Positions 34,230 to 47,960 of a stretch of DNA of 64,000 nucleotides are shown here, piece after piece. Numbering within the stretch: the stretch's first letter is position 1; each line of letters opens with the position of its first letter. The DNA is from Crocodylus rhombifer. Taxonomy: Eukaryota > Chordata > Crocodylia > Crocodylidae. Both the position numbers and the translations under genes were made by a program. The stretch is from the NCBI GenBank assembly GCA_038503035.1, contig JAVSML010000047.1, positions 572,972 through 636,971 of the forward strand. The letters are read 5' to 3'. The notes beneath the pieces were generated by a model. The model ran no database searches and was not told the origin of the DNA. It was given only the letters and a program-made list of their open reading frames with translations.

Positions 34230-34722
34230 AGCTTCCAACAGAGGCATTGGGTGTTGGCTGAAGCCAAGGCTGGGGATTTTGACTAGGGTGTGCTAGTGCT
34301 TCTCCTGGGACTTAAAGCTAGAGATTTCTGGCTAGGGGGTCTTGCTCCTTTACTCAGGTTAGACCAGTCGTCATATCTGGGATCAGAAAGGAATTTTGCC
34401 CCATGGTCAGATTGGTGTGGACTGTAAGGGTTTTTGCCTTCCTCTGTAGCAGGGGGCATGACCTTATTCCAGGATCTCTTGGGCATATATTAATAAATTT
34501 TTACACAAACAGGATGTTACCAGCTGCGGTTCACCTGCTTTGCCTGTGGCAGGCTAGGGTGTTATGGTTTCTATTGTGTCAGGGTTGATGGTAATTTTAT
34601 AAAGAGGTTAGATTATGGATTTGTATAGGATGGTTTGGATACGAATGATCTTGCCTTAGGCAGGGGGTTGTACTAGATGACCGCTGTAGATCTCTTTCAA
34701 GGCTACTTTTCTATGATTCTAA
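34230..34722 (+). mobile_element. 3' untranslated tail of an old CR1 subfamily
   Basis: The text CTGGGATCAGAAAGGAATTT...TTTTTGCCTTCCTCTGTAGC is the conserved 3' UTR block of reptile CR1-type LINEs. About 200 bp later comes the terminal GGGGGTTGTACTAGATGACC...CTATGATTCT. No ORF2 sequence precedes it, so the copy is severely 5'-truncated. Divergence is greater than in the other CR1 copies here. The left boundary is approximate. Confidence 0.75.
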
Positions 34723-35856
34723 GTGATGATGTTACAGATACCTTAGGCCAGGCACAGCAGTACAGAAAATATGCTCCTGATCTACTATAGGTGTTTGCAG
34801 CTTCATCCACAGTCCTGTGGAGGACACAGAGATGAGAATTCAGGAAATAAGTAAATTAGCATTTGCAAAAACGCTCATAATTTTTAAGTATACCAATAAT
34901 ATATAAACAATGGTCATGACTTGGGATCTTAGTTTTTTAACTTGAGAGAGAAGAGGGAGGTTTTTAGTGCATCTTTAAACAAAAAAATGCTCATTGACCC
35001 AAATGGTCATACTGTAGTAGAAATAAAATGCTATAGCAAAAGCTTGTTCTTTTTAATTTTGTAAATTCCATTTTATCTTCTCCAGCATCTGTGTACATAG
35101 GGGCATATATGGAAAAGGAAAAATCCTAACCTCTTATTTTCTTTCTTCTGTTCCTTTTCTTCATTTATCTGTTCTCCCCTAATTCATTCTCATCTTCACT
35201 CAGCAAAGCAAAATTGAGGCATTTTGTTTAGGAGCACCACATCATTTTATATATAGAGATAGAAGGTAATTCTAGCAAGCTGTAATCTATTTTCCCTTGG
35301 TCTGTCAATCAGATTCTCAAAATTAGGAAAAGGTGCTCAGATATAATGATGATGAATGATAAATAGATACCTAGATAGACCTCAAATGATTAATATACCT
35401 AGATGGAGATGCAAATTGAATTTCTAAAACTGAAGCTCCATGGGATATAAAATACACAAACTTATTATGCTCCATTAAAACAGTGGAATCCACCATGACC
35501 TTTGATATGCTGTAGAGTAGGCAGAAAAATTGAAACTAGAGGTTCTTAAATCTATGAATGATACAGCTACACTCCACTGCTCATTGGGAGAAAGAGAGGA
35601 GGGTAACCAGATGACTTGCCTCTGTATTGAGGGATAGATAATCGTTAATGAGTCCCAGGGTCCTATTTGGGCAAAGAAGCTGCATGTGTTACAGGGTGAA
35701 ATGAAGGGTTTGTCTGGAAAAGGAGGCATGTTTTTGGCTGTTGTAGGAAATTGCCTCCCTGCTTGGTTTCTGTTAATTTGACAGAAAGAGTATGATGAGT
35801 GCAAAGGAAATCATGAAAAGGGGGTCCTGCTATTGGTATAGTGGTTATATTTCTCA
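34723..35856. other. unassigned A+T-rich stretch
   Basis: The minus strand 35475-35804 is open for 109 codons but starts without a supported signal and matches no family I know. Confidence 0.4.
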
Positions 35857-36069
35857 GGCCCGTGCTACATGTTACATAAATTATGCAACTAACTGATTAA
35901 TCGTGCAATATATTTAGACCGGCCAAACATACAAAGTATGTATCAAACCATAAAAATGACTATAGAGCTATAAAAAGAGCCAACCAACTACAAAGTTTGT
36001 GGTTGAAAACATGTAACAACTCAATAGCTGTTGTCTTTTCAGCTCTAATCTGAACATGTAGTTGGGCCC
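35857..36069 (+). mobile_element. MITE family B-like, copy 2
   Basis: Left end GGCCCGTGCTACATGTTAC and right end (reverse complement) GGGCCCAACTACATGTTC form good terminal inverted repeats around 213 bp. The CTACATGTT core matches the left end of the copy at 31788. Flanks TCA and TAA agree in two of three bases. The interior differs from the other copies, so it may be a sister subfamily. Confidence 0.6.
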
Positions 36070-37031
36070 TAATGATCATCCCTAGCTGAATCTCAGGGCT
36101 GCTTGTTACACTGTCTTCTACCTAGTATTTCCAAGCCAGATTTTTAAATGCTAGTTCTCCTTTTTTTGTTGTTGCCAACAAAATATGTATCCACAACATC
36201 CAGTGCATTGTCTAAGGCCCCTGGCCAGCAAAGCCCTGAGATGTGTATGTAACTTTAAGTATAGAAGCCCTATTGAATTCAATGGAATTATTCCCATTTT
36301 TAAAGTTATGCAGGTGCCTAAGTGTGTTGCTGGACTGGACTCTAAATGACTCTAATTGCCTCTGCAGGTAATTTGGGCCTATTGAAGGCAAGACTGGATA
36401 TTTACTCCATATGACAACAGCAATGTGTCTCTTTTCATTTCTCTGTCAGCTCTTGCATTCAGTTTAAGAAGCCTAAATGGGAAGTCTGCCATTAAAGCAA
36501 GCAGCATGTTTTTTGAAGCTGGGTCAACTTTTCAGCCTTGCTTTAACCACACAGTTTTTGTGCCCACGGTTGTTTGCACAACCAAATAATTATTGCGGTC
36601 AGAATTTTTATACATATAATTACTTAAAAGTGAAATTAAGATAATTTAGGAAACTGTGTTCATTCAGGTCAATTTCAGTCAGCTCAATCAAGTAAATTTA
36701 ATTGTAGACCCAAACTAGCTCTTGGCTGGAGTTTAGGTTTGAGGCCTTATGCAGTCAGTGATCCAAGTTCAGCCTCACTGAAATATCACAAGCTGTTTTT
36801 TAAAAATTTCAGTTCCAAATGTCTGAACTTGTACCAAATCAGCTGCTAACTTGGGATGTGCTTGTACCAGGTCCAGAAAATACATGCAAGTGCAAGGTGG
36901 AATTATAAACATAGGCGTGGGCCTAACTCCTTGATTTTATATTTAAGCACCCACAAATTTGAGGGTGTTGAGAACTGAGATTTTGGTTCAATGTTTCTTT
37001 AATTGCTATGTAGGGCTGATGAACATCCTTT
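36070..37031. other. unassigned A+T-rich stretch
   Basis: No feature was recognised. Confidence 0.5.
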
Positions 37032-37033
37032 TA

Positions 37034-37418
37034 CAGTAAAAGTTCCATCTAGCACCTTACAAGCCAGCATACTCTATTAACTGCCATGCCAGCTTCTAAG
37101 GCAAAGTGAAACCTGAAGTGCCCACCGTGGCATTTCCAGTTTCACCCAACCCCCATGGCCTGGGGCAAAGCAGCCTGCACTGCCAAGCCCCCACAGCTCA
37201 GGGGCATGATGGGCTGTGTGGGGCCTGCCTCCCTGTCCCACAGCATCCGTGGGAGGGTCAGCAATGCTGTAGGAGGGGTGGCAACACCCCGGACGTGATG
37301 GGAGAAGCAGCAGCCCGAACAGGCAAGGACGCCTGTTTGGGCCGCTCAATTAACTGGCATATTTTGTTATCCGGCATCCCCTGTTCCTAGGGGATGCTGG
37401 ATAATAGAGCTTTTGCTG
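37034..37418 (+). mobile_element. Tigger-like (Tc1/mariner) non-autonomous element
   Basis: Left CAGTAAAAGTTCCATCTAGC and right (reverse complement) CAGCAAAAGCTCTATTATCC are diverged terminal inverted repeats of the Tigger type, with further inner inverted copies (CTCTATTAACTG, TTATCCGGCATCCCC). The left flank is TA, the expected Tc1/mariner target. On the right the TA is not intact. The 385-bp body is G+C-rich in the middle and has no transposase frame. Confidence 0.6.
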
Positions 37419-39344
37419 TCTATTTGTGGCATTTTTAAAGAGGAGTCCTCAGTTCATCTAAATGAGCAGTTTCACACCATTACCTTTATTTCACCTGCCA
37501 GCAGCTAAGAATACACTAAGAATGTTAAGCTAAAGTTCCATCTCTTTAATTTTTTTGTTTCATGTGCACTGGAGTAAGTTTTGCCCTTAAGTGCTGGAAT
37601 TATTTTGAAAAAAACCCAGGAACATGGAGTGGAATGGGTTTAGCTTGTGAAGGCTATCTTTCCAAAGCAAGGCTTGATGAGTGGTGGTGATATAATAAGC
37701 TATGAGGTGCACTACACGGTGCAGAATGTCTTTCTAAGACTTTTCATACTGCAGTCTAGAGTATTTGTAGTATGTAGATGGGATACTCCTTGGATGCGTA
37801 TACTCAAAGTGTTCTCAAGAACAGAACCACTCTCAAGTACACTCTGCTCATATGCTCTTGCCTGCATGTGCCAAGCTGGCAAGAGAGGTGGTGAAGCCAC
37901 TCTGGAGGTACCGTCTATGACCATTCTTAAGGCCTCAGTCTCCAGGTACAGTTTCATTGTTTCATTTCCAGGTTTGGCCAATGTGAGTAGGAACAGGTGG
38001 ATAGGGCATGCTCAACAATGTTCCACCCCAGGAATGCTGGGGATACAATGTCAATAAACCCACTGTGATGGAGGAGTACTAATGTGTATGGTAATGAGGC
38101 TGCTCTCCTAGTACTGTCTGGAGCATGGGTATCAGGCATTTATCCCTATTGTTTCATGCACAGGGGATGAAGGAAGAGAGAAAAGGCTACTTTCATTTCC
38201 CAACTCATGTATGAGACCCATGGGAGAATTTGATCCATGATATGAAAAGTATTTGTGATGTAAGATACTATATCAGATTCTGTTCTGCTTTTGTCAATTA
38301 AAATTTCTGATTCCTTAAATCATTTGGGTTCTTACTTCATCATTACTTATTGTGATTACTGCTAGGAGATGGTGATAAACTCGGTAATAAATGTTTGACC
38401 ATATTTTTTTTGCAGTAATCTGGGGATGAGGAAGGAAACCAAATGATATTAAGAAAATAAGGATGCTGATGCTTGAAGAAATGACATGGAAAATAAATCC
38501 TTGATATTTAACGTTATATTATCTTGAATAATCAGGAGAATGGAAAGAATAATTATGTCATTGCAACCTATTCCTTTACACTTTAGTTTCCCCAATGCTT
38601 GTGGGTCAGTAGATTCTTTAAACACCATTTGATGGCAAGGACAAAGAAAGAACTGTTGAATGGCAGAGATTATTTTTCAAATATTCCTCAGGGGAGTGAC
38701 ATGAAAGGTAGAATTCCAGCTCCATCTGCAGTCAGTTGGAATTTTGCCGTTGATTTCCATAAGGTCAAAATTTAATCCAGATTTTTTTCTCTTCTGCCTT
38801 CATTCCTACTTTGTGCAGTCAGGGGGAGAGAGAGGACTGGATGAATCAAGCTCCCTGGCAACATGTGATAAAGATACACAGATCAGAGAAGTGATCTCTG
38901 TGCCTGTCTAGGAATAAAGCTTAGCATAGCACAAAGCAGGTCTCTTAGCAACAGAGCAATTGCAAGTATCCAAGACCCTAAAACATCAATAATTTTGAGG
39001 CTATTGACCAAAATTCTCATAGTGTTGATATTTGGGTCACTGGATATGAAAAAGGATGAGATTTTGTTCTGGTTTTCATCTATGTACATAATAGGAATCA
39101 GTCAATATTTCCCAATGGTACTTGTTTTGAAGCTGGGAAAGGCAGATATATAGGTAATTAATGAATTTCAGTAATGTGCATAGAAAGTTTGGGACAAACT
39201 TCCAAATTCTAAAGCATGGGTTGAAAAAGTCGAAGTGTCTCTCGTGACATTTTTGGAATGGGATGTTTCCTTGTTTTGTTTTGTTTGTTTCCACATCACA
39301 GCCTACAACAAAACTAATTTTATTTTATATTTAAAAAATATATC
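37419..39344. other. 1.9 kb stretch without recognised features
   Basis: The segment 37650-38060 is open for 136 codons on the plus strand, opens on a non-ATG codon, and is overlapped by an 89-codon minus frame. I cannot attribute either. Confidence 0.4.
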
Positions 39345-41950
39345 AGACTCAAACATAAATGCTAGGGTTGGAAGGGACCTCAACAGGTCATCGAGTCCAA
39401 TCCCCTGCCTAGGCAGGAAAGCGTGCTGGGGTCAGATTACTCCAGTCAGATGCTTATCCAGCCTTCTGTTAAAGACCCCCAAGGTAGGGGAGGGAAGCCC
39501 ATTCCAAATTCTGGCCACCTTTACTGTGAAGAAGTTTTTCCTGATGTCTAGCCTAAATCTGCTCTCTGTCAGTTTGTGACCATTGTTTCTTGTTACCCCA
39601 AGAGGTGTCCTGGTGAACGGAGCATCTCCGATCCCTTGCTGCGTCCCCCTAATGAATTTGTAGGCGGCCACAAGATCACCTCTCAGCCTTGTCTTGTGCA
39701 GGCTGAAGAGGTCCAGGTCCCTCAGTCTCTCCTCGTAGGGCTTGTCCTGTAAGCCCCTAACCATATGAGCGGCCCTCCTCTGGACCCTCTCAAGTCTATC
39801 AACGTTCTCTTAAGGTACAGTGCCCAAAACTGGACACAGTGGTCCAAACTGCAGTCTGACCAGTGCCACATAGATGGGAAGTATCACCTCCTTGGCTGTA
39901 TTTGTCATGCATCTGCTGATGCGTGATAAATGCAGTTAACTTTTCTGATGAGTCACACTGACGACTCATGCTCATCTTGGAGTCCACTATGACGCCGAGA
40001 TCCCCTTCTGCTTTTGTGCTGCTGAGAGGGTCACTTCCCAGCCAGTACGTGTGCTGGATATTTTTGTGCCCTATGTGCAGCACTCTGCACTTGTCCTTGT
40101 TGTACTGCATCCTGTTGTGTTCTGCCACTTTTCTAACTTGTCCGGGTCTGCCTGCAATCGTTCCCTACCATCCGGAGTGTGTACTTCACCCCACAATTTA
40201 GTATAATCTGCAAACTTGGACAGAGTACACTTCACATCCGCATCCAAGTCACTGATGAAGATATTGGAAAGTACAGGTCCAAGGACTGAACCCTGCAGGA
40301 CTCCACTACCCACATCCTTCCAGGTCTATACCGACCCATCTACTACCACTCTCTGGGTGTGACTGCTAAGCCAGTTTGCCACCCACTGGACTATGTAAAC
40401 ATCTATGTCACAGCCTCTTAATTTATTTATGAAAATAGGATGAGATACCATATCAAAGGCCTTGCTAAAATCCAAGAAAACTACGTCCACCTCTACTCCT
40501 GCTTCTAAGTATTTTGTGACCTTGTTATAAAATGAAACCAGATTGGTCAGGCATGATCTACCTGCTACAAATCCATGCTGGTTTCCCTGCTGCATTATTT
40601 TTCCAGTGGACTCCCACAAATATGATCCTTCATAATCTTTTCAAAGACCTTTCCAAGGATGGAAGTGAGACTGACTGGCTTATAATTACTCAGATCATCC
40701 TTCCTCCCCTTCTTGAAAATAGGGACCACATTGGCCCTTTTCCAGTCCTCCAGGACCTGACCCGAGCACCATGAGCACTCAAACAGCCGTGCCAGTGGTT
40801 CTGTTATGACACTGGCCAGTTCCTTCAGGACCCTCAGATGCAGCTCATCCAGGCCTGCTGACTTGAACACATTCAGTCCGTCCAAGTCACTCTGCACCAT
40901 GTAAGCATTGAGGTAGGCTGGTATCTCTCTGATATCCATCTAACAACCCATTAGAAGACTTATCTTGAGCTCTGTTCAAGAACACTGAGGCAAAAAACTC
41001 ATTGAATAGCTCAGCTTTGTTCCCCCTCTCTGTCACTAATTGCTCCTCCTTGTTCAGTAGGGGTCCTATGCTGCCCTGCACCTTCTTTTTACTACCTACA
41101 TACCTAAAAAAAAGACTTTTTGTTGTCTTTAATTTGTGTTGCCAACCTCAGCTCTGTAGTTGCTTTGGCCTTTCTAACTGCTTCCATGCAAGTGCAGGCC
41201 AAGTAGGTATACTCCTTCTTGGTAGCTTCCCCCTGCTTCCACTGCCTATATGCCTTCTTTTTTACCCTTAGGGTCCCCTGGATTTCCCTGTTTAGCCAAG
41301 GAAGTTTTCTGGGTCCTTTCCCCCTTATCCCTTGTACTGTGATTCTCCCTTTGTGCCTGAAGGATCACTTCCTTTATGAATGACCACCCTTCCTGGACTC
41401 CCATCTCACCAATACTGTTCTCCTGCAGAGCATTATTGACTAGACTCCTAAGCACACTGAAGTTAGCCTTCCTAAAGTCAAGCACTTCCACCCTACTAGT
41501 TATCTTACCCACCCTACACCGTATAGTGAATTCAGTTGATTGGTGGTCACTGTCCCCAAGGTGACCAGGAATCTGCAGCTCCCCTACCAGGTCCTCTTCC
41601 ATAGCCAACACCAAGTCCAGTAAGGCATTCCCTCTAGTGGGACTGTATACCTCCTGCGTTAAGTGAAGGTCCTGCATACAGGTTAAGAACTACGTGAATG
41701 GTTGGATTTGGCTGACTGCTCCTCCCAGCAGATGTCAGGGTAGTTTAGATCCCCCATGACAACCATGTCCTTAGACCATACGGCCTGAGAGCCGCCTCAA
41801 GAATTCCAAGTCTAGCTTTTCCTCTTGGTGTGGCAGTCTGTAGCAGACCCCCACCACCAAGTCCCTTTCACCCTGACCTCCATGTATCCTAACCCACAAT
41901 GCCACAACTTTCTCCTTGTCTGATCCCATTTTGATTAGTGTAGATGTATA
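39345..41950 (-). mobile_element. CR1 LINE, 2.6 kb, with endonuclease end and RT, frameshifted
   Basis: Reading down from 41950, the pieces are: the end of the endonuclease domain (VVGVCYRLPHQEE, then VVMGDLNYPDICW), a linker (LDFRKANFSVLR), the pre-RT block (GSIGPLLNKE), and the RT (FKSAGLDELHLRVLKELASV, YKPVSLTSILGK, HGFVAGRSCLTNL, FLDFSKAFDMVSH, GVLQGSVLGP). The catalytic box appears as FADY where FADD is expected, so the second aspartate is Tyr. C-terminal blocks RRLRGDLVAAYK-like and VTRNNGHKL precede the 3' UTR and CR1 tail at 39345. Several frameshifts break the frame into pieces. It is the longest CR1 in the window and the only one retaining endonuclease sequence. Confidence 0.92.
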
Positions 41951-42512
41951 ATGCTGCTTTACAATACTGACATATTTTAGGTGATCCAGAAATAAAACTT
42001 CCTTTAAAATTGCACTTTTTGGAAACTTCAGAATTTTCCATTTCTGGTCTGTTTCAAAATGCAAAAAAAGTCAAAATGATAATATTTTTCACAAAAAGGA
42101 ACATAAAAAGCTGGTTCAGGAATAGGTCTTTTTAACCTACCTGCAGTAATGCATTCTGTATGTGTGTATGCTTTTGTACGTACAAACACATAGACCACAT
42201 AGTATATCATTGGCTACATACATATTTCATGATACCCAGAGGTGCTTGCTGGTACTTTCTCCTGCATTTTGACTGAATGAGCAATTCTTATTTGAAGCAT
42301 AAGCATAGCGATAAGACCATGCAGCTGAGATAAACCAGAAGTGGAGACTTCCAATTGCCACAATGATTGTGAATGTGAACACATGGGTACTGGGAGCAGC
42401 TGCTTTCCCCAAGCCCCCAAATTGGCACTAGTGTTGGCTGTCTTTATTGCCCCTGCCCCCCAGTTACAATACTGTGATGAAGTACACTTCGCTTTTATCT
42501 ACATGTGCACTT
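41951..42512. other. unassigned A+T-rich stretch
   Basis: Flanks the 5'-truncated CR1; nothing recognised. Confidence 0.45.
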
Positions 42513-42877
42513 TACTGAGATGTTGACTAATTAGCTCCACAGTAAAATGTCACAGTCTACATATGCACCCATATTAGGACACAGTAAATTAATTAGCTCT
42601 GCTCTAGGATAGTAATATCCACACTGGGCCCCCCCGTGCTCCCATGGGACACTCCATCTGCCCCACCATCTCAGGGTTCACAAGCTGCCTGGTACTTTGA
42701 GTTATCTAGAAAAAAACATTTAAAGCTGTGTCTATGTCCGAATCATCAAATATCTCCAAATCTCTCTGAATCAATTTGGAAGATCTCCTGATTCAATTCA
42801 CATTCAGAGATTCAGCCACCAAATTGGGCCAAATCTCTGCCAAATCAAATCAGAGACTGAAGCTTCGCAGAGTCCTA
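42513..42877. mobile_element. degraded small transposon debris
   Basis: Two pieces. At 42513-42640 are phrases such as CTACATGTGCAC, CTACATATGCACCC and AATTAGCTC, in the style of the small Harbinger-type elements here, without paired ends. At 42721-42877 is AAAGCTGTGTCTATGTCCGAA at the left and GAAGCTTCGCAGAGTCCTA at the right, similar to worn termini of the hAT element at 51860-52775 (TAGGGCTGTG...). No matching duplications were found. Confidence 0.35.
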
Positions 42878-45800
42878 ATGTCCAGGACAAGTACTGTCCT
42901 ACAGCAGAGTAATTACGTGCCCAGACACACATGTAAACCGTAACTGGGGATGGCTGGGGCATGAGGGTGCTATAGTGTGGGGGCTGCCTGCCGCCTACCC
43001 TTGCACTGTAGCACCCTTGTGCCCCAGCCAGCCTGATGCCACCACCCAAAGCCTAGGTCTGACCCCTGGGCCCCCTGCCAGGACAGGGCTGCTTCACACA
43101 GATTGCTACAGTCACAGGCACAGATGAAGACATTGAGCCCAGGAAACAGCTGACTCCAGCACAAACTGCCCTGGAGTTTATTCAAGTGTATTAATAATAG
43201 ATGTAGATGCACCCTTTGTAAAGAAATTAAAAATGTAACAAAGGAAGTATGCTTTTCCATTTCCTTGCTTCTATGCTCATGATAACAGTGTAGGTAACAA
43301 TGGCATAGATAGAAGGGTAAATCATTTTTTTCCCCACTTTGTAGAAGGAAGGACAGACTGGGAGAATTCACTGGAGCACACAGTTGCTGACCTTAGCAGT
43401 AGAAATAGGCTAGGAAGTGTGCTTAAGCAGTCTCAGGCAGTAAACAGTGAAGATACATCACTAACATCCGACCTTCATGAGTTAAGTGCTATTTTGCAAT
43501 GTTGTTTCACTGGCTGAATTTGTAGCACAGAGCAAAAAGAAATGCCAGACATTTGCCTTGTAGAACGTACTGTGGCACATACATATACATATATGTTATA
43601 TCCATATGCAGTATTTGATGTAGATTTGTTCAACACAGCAAATGTTCCATTATCTGTGTGGTCATTTAGGGTGCTCAGTGGCAGTGATGGGGGCATTTTA
43701 GTACTTGTTTATTTATTTATTTGCTAAATAAATGCTGGATTTAAAGACCCGGTCCTAGAAGTCCTTTGTTTACCTGCAAAAGAAAGAATCTATTCAACCA
43801 CTTGCCTATCTGCTGAAACAAAGTAGCACCCAAAAACTGTGTTTTTTTGTTTGTTTGTTTTCATTCTCTGGTACCTAAACTAAAGCCAGGAGCTCATTTG
43901 AGATAAATCTGTGAAGAGTTGTTACATGGGAACAACTTTTAATTGCTACCAGTTGGGTCTAGATTTGCACTGGCAACTCATGAGTAAGAGGCTCAGTAGC
44001 CTGTCAATAATGCGCTTCATGGTATCTTCTAACCCTGTTTATTTTCTCAACTGCTGATAAGAAATATAAAAATGTTTTTGCATGATCAGTTGTCTGCCGT
44101 TAGCAGATGGCTGTGTTAACTGCTCTTTCATATTCTTGGAATTCCATACAGCTAGATCCCTAACCTGGAAGACCTTCAGGTGTCAGAAAGGGCCTGTTGT
44201 GTAAATATGCCATACAAGTGCTTAAAATATCAATAAGCATGGATAATTTATGCCCGAAATTCACTGCAAAGTGTGCCACAAAGAATCATTCCATAACTCT
44301 CTCTAAATAAACCTTTATGTGAAAAACAGGGATGGAGTAAGTGAATGTTATTGATTCACTATTGATGAAGGTGTTGTTTCTTACTGTATTTTATTTGCAT
44401 GTTCATGCTCAGTGCTACTTTCAGAAGAGCAACCACAGTAGTTGTTCACAGCATTGGGTATTGGGGTCTTCTGCCCCTATAGTGATGCTGATCATAACAA
44501 ACCTTATTAAATGTTAACTCCAGTCATGTGATACATACCACAGACATTAGAAACTACCAAAGATCCTTGAGTGGAGGAGGAAAGCTTGGCTGTGATATAT
44601 TAGGTTCTTTTTACCATCATAATACTGAAATCTGTACTATAAAGGATGGTCTCTCTTCTACTAGTACTGTCGTTTAAGAGATTACAACAAAAGAGGGCAT
44701 AGATAGACTTTAAAATGCGTAAATCCAAAAGTGCGAACCAGAAAAGCTGTTCTTAATCCATTGAAAAGCCTCAGTGCAAAGGAATGTGCCTGTGAAGTGG
44801 TCCTAAGTGGTCAGTAACCACATTTTGAAGTGTGTATGACTCAGGGGAAACCACTTGTTTCCTAAATATTAAAAATTGGAGACTAACTCTGAATTAATGT
44901 TAATGCCTGGACATGGTCAATGGATCAGTTAAAGAGGGCTCTGGAAAGAAGAGAAGCTATGGATAAAAAAGACAGAACTTCTCTCTATTTTGGACAGGGA
45001 TAAAGGTTTCTGTCAATGATGATATTGCTCTTGAGCACATTCTTAATGAGAAGCTGCTATATCAAATGAAATTCTATAATATACAGGCTTAGTAAAAACT
45101 GAGGAGGGAAACAGGCAAGGAAGTGATAATTAAGCCTCCTGCGTTTTGTCTCTTTTAGCGACAATATTGCCACATGAATTTTATCTCCCATACTGAGGGG
45201 GCTAATGAGAGAAAGTACTTTATATGGAGAATGTTAGCTTTCAGTGCCCACCTAAATCCCCTAAAGTCATTGCAGAATGTGGAGAAGCTCACACAAAATT
45301 TTTTAAAGTGGAAAAAAACCTGTATAATATGACTTGTGTTATGATTGTTATTTAACATTTATTAAGTGACAGTATCTAGAGGTCTCAACCTAGAAGGCAT
45401 CCCATTGTGCTAGGTACTGTACCTAGTAACTGATAGTCCCTGTTCAGGAGAGATGAAAATATAAGACCCTGTTCTGGCAAAAGCTTGTACACCATCTTAA
45501 CTTCAGGAACATGGGCAGCTTTAACTTTGCCCTGAATTTAGAATTCATGCTCATAGGATGTCTCAATCATTTCATTCTCAAAAAACTTAGGAATGTAGTT
45601 AATTAGGGAGTTGCTTTAAACTAATAGGTATATGGTTAAAAAACAAAACAAAACACAAATTTTCCCATGTTTAAAAAACTGGGATTCTTTATATGTGTTT
45701 ATATTTTACTATATATGTATATACTATTTCTAGTATTTGAATTATGAGGTAAACATTTGTTTGTCAACCTGAATTGTTTTTCTTCAGTAATACTTTTTTC

Positions 45801-47399
45801 CTAAAATAATTTTGAAGGATTAAAAAAGCACGAAGTGATGGATCCAGTTTCTTCTGGATGCATCTGTTGCAGTTTCCAAAATATAAATAATGCTTATAAA
45901 GAAAGAGGAAGAGGAAGAAATGTCTGAAAACAGCAAACTCACTCATCTCTCCTCCTGAAAGAGGAAAAGAGGCTAACAAAATGAATAAAGGTTTTGGGCT
46001 TTGCATCTACTTTAAAAAAAATTAAAATGAAGTCAATTATATTTTAAGGGAAAAGGAATGTTACCTTCCAATGGGCAATCAATTTGCTGTGTATTCAGGT
46101 ACAGAAGATAGAAGATTATATAATATGATGAAAATGGATTTCATGCGGTATGATTACAGGCATATTAGATAATGGACTGAAATGTGAATGACATAATTAC
46201 TAAGGTGTTTCTTTAAATGAGGTCTCTTAGCAAAAAGCGATGACACCATTTTAAAAACTGCTGATAATATTGTGAGAATTGGTGTGTATAATAATCCTGC
46301 GGTGGAAATTATTTAAAACGCAAGTGGGGTAAAAATTGCAGACTGGATAAAAGATGTGACTTTTTTCATTTTGATTCCTGTCTTCAATTCCTCCTTATAT
46401 TCTAGGAAATAATGGCCCTTCCTCCCTCCCATCTCTCCCTCTGCCTTCTTTTCTTTCTTAGGTAGTCATGCAAGTACATATGCATGCGCTTGCACATGCA
46501 TGCGCGCACATACACACATCAGCCATGCTGAACAGTCCTGAAGAACAAAATGTTGAGCATAAAATATGTTGAGAATTTAAATTTGTTACAAACTAAAAGC
46601 TGAAGATGTTACATTTTTAAAAGAAGAATGCATTTATTTACTTGAGTTGTCTTGCTGACTTCAAGTGACTGTGTGCAAGATATAAAGTTGTACACGTGAA
46701 AGTTAAATATTTGCAGGATCAGAGACATGATGTTTATAATTTGCTTACAGTAACTTTTATAAATTTATCTCCAGAATCCTTTATGAAACAAGAAAGTGAT
46801 GTATTTGTTTTAAAATTTGTTTCAGATAAATATTTTCTTTCTGGAAGCTTCAGAAACATTTGAAATGTTTTGTAATGTTTGTAGGCTTGTGTTTATCATT
46901 TTGAAAAAAAAAAGCTTGAACATCAGTCCTGTAGTTTATCCATCTGGGTAAAATAAAAGGTTTTTTTTTTTCCCACACAGAACAGCTGAATTAAAGGGAA
47001 AAATCCAAGAAAAATATCAAAATATTTTTATAATTACTGTTTAATATTAGATACAACTTATGGCTTATTTGGGGTGTACCAAAACATTTAAGAACCAGGA
47101 AAGAAGAATTAGTAGCAGGTCAAGATGTAGTAAGGGACTTAGAACCTCAAGTATGAGGTGGTTTAACTAAATTTTATGGGAGACAGGGTAGCTCTGCTAA
47201 AGTCAGCAGACCGTGGAGCAGGCATGGACTCTCACCACAAGCCATAGAAGCTTATTGTAGGTTGTTATTCAGACACCTAGAAACTAGATGAACTATCAGA
47301 TACTACCTCAAAAATGTAGCAGACTACCTAGTCACATCCAGTCCTCCAGCTTAAATATTAAAACAAAATACAAGCCCACTGGCTGTAACTAAAACTATC
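42878..47399. other. 4.5 kb A+T-rich stretch without recognised features
   Basis: Contains only simple-sequence patches: TATTTATTTATTT near 43711, a TTTG repeat near 43845, and alternating purine-pyrimidine CATGCGC/CACATA near 46480-46515. No frames of note. Confidence 0.5.
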
Positions 47400-47960
47400 T
47401 CCACACTGGTGCCCAAACATGAACACTAATTCCCTGGCTGTGCAACAAAACTCTGCCTATACTGGGTCTTACTTCCCTACCAGCTCTACTAGGTGCCTTG
47501 CTTCCAGTTCCCAGGGCAGCTCATGTATCAGCCAGTTGCTCTCCTGCAGCAATCCAGTTACACAGCTCTTCTCCCCTGCTACCTGCAGGGACCATCTGAC
47601 TCAGGCACTGTACCTCCTAAGCCTTGGTCCTTCTTGTCCTGTGATTCTCCAGTCACCCATAAAGGTTTCCATTCTGGGCCTGATGACCAGGTTGCCTTAA
47701 GGGCAGCTTATTACTGCTACACTTACTGCCTTAGCAGTATCCCTACTGCTCAGCAGGGCTCTGTCCTATTGAATTATTGCTGTGCCGATAACCCCACAAT
47801 AGGCGCTTGCCACCTACTAGGCCATGGCTCCCTGTTCCCCTTCAGCCAGTCTATCACAAGCGATCTTCTCCCCTATCTGGGACCTCTCCGCTACTACCAC
47901 TCTTCAAGTAACAGGAGCTCTCTGGCTCTCTGTTACAACAACTGTTGTAGATAAAGTAAT
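47400..47960 (+). other. pyrimidine-rich stretch with long low-complexity frames
   Basis: Two overlapping plus-strand frames (93 codons from the ATG at 47419, and 153 codons ending at 47954) are rich in Ser, Leu, Pro, Cys and Tyr. Their words (CTACTGGG, CAGCTCTCC, CCTGCTACC) resemble the pyrimidine-rich middle of the LTRs at 21586 and 27174. I take it as old LTR-type sequence, not a gene. No element ends were found. Confidence 0.3.

Noticed and set aside
47493..47954. 153-codon plus frame as a protein-coding gene
   Set aside because: Low-complexity Ser/Pro/Leu/Cys composition in pyrimidine-rich DNA like the middle of the LTRs in this window; two frames are open at once.
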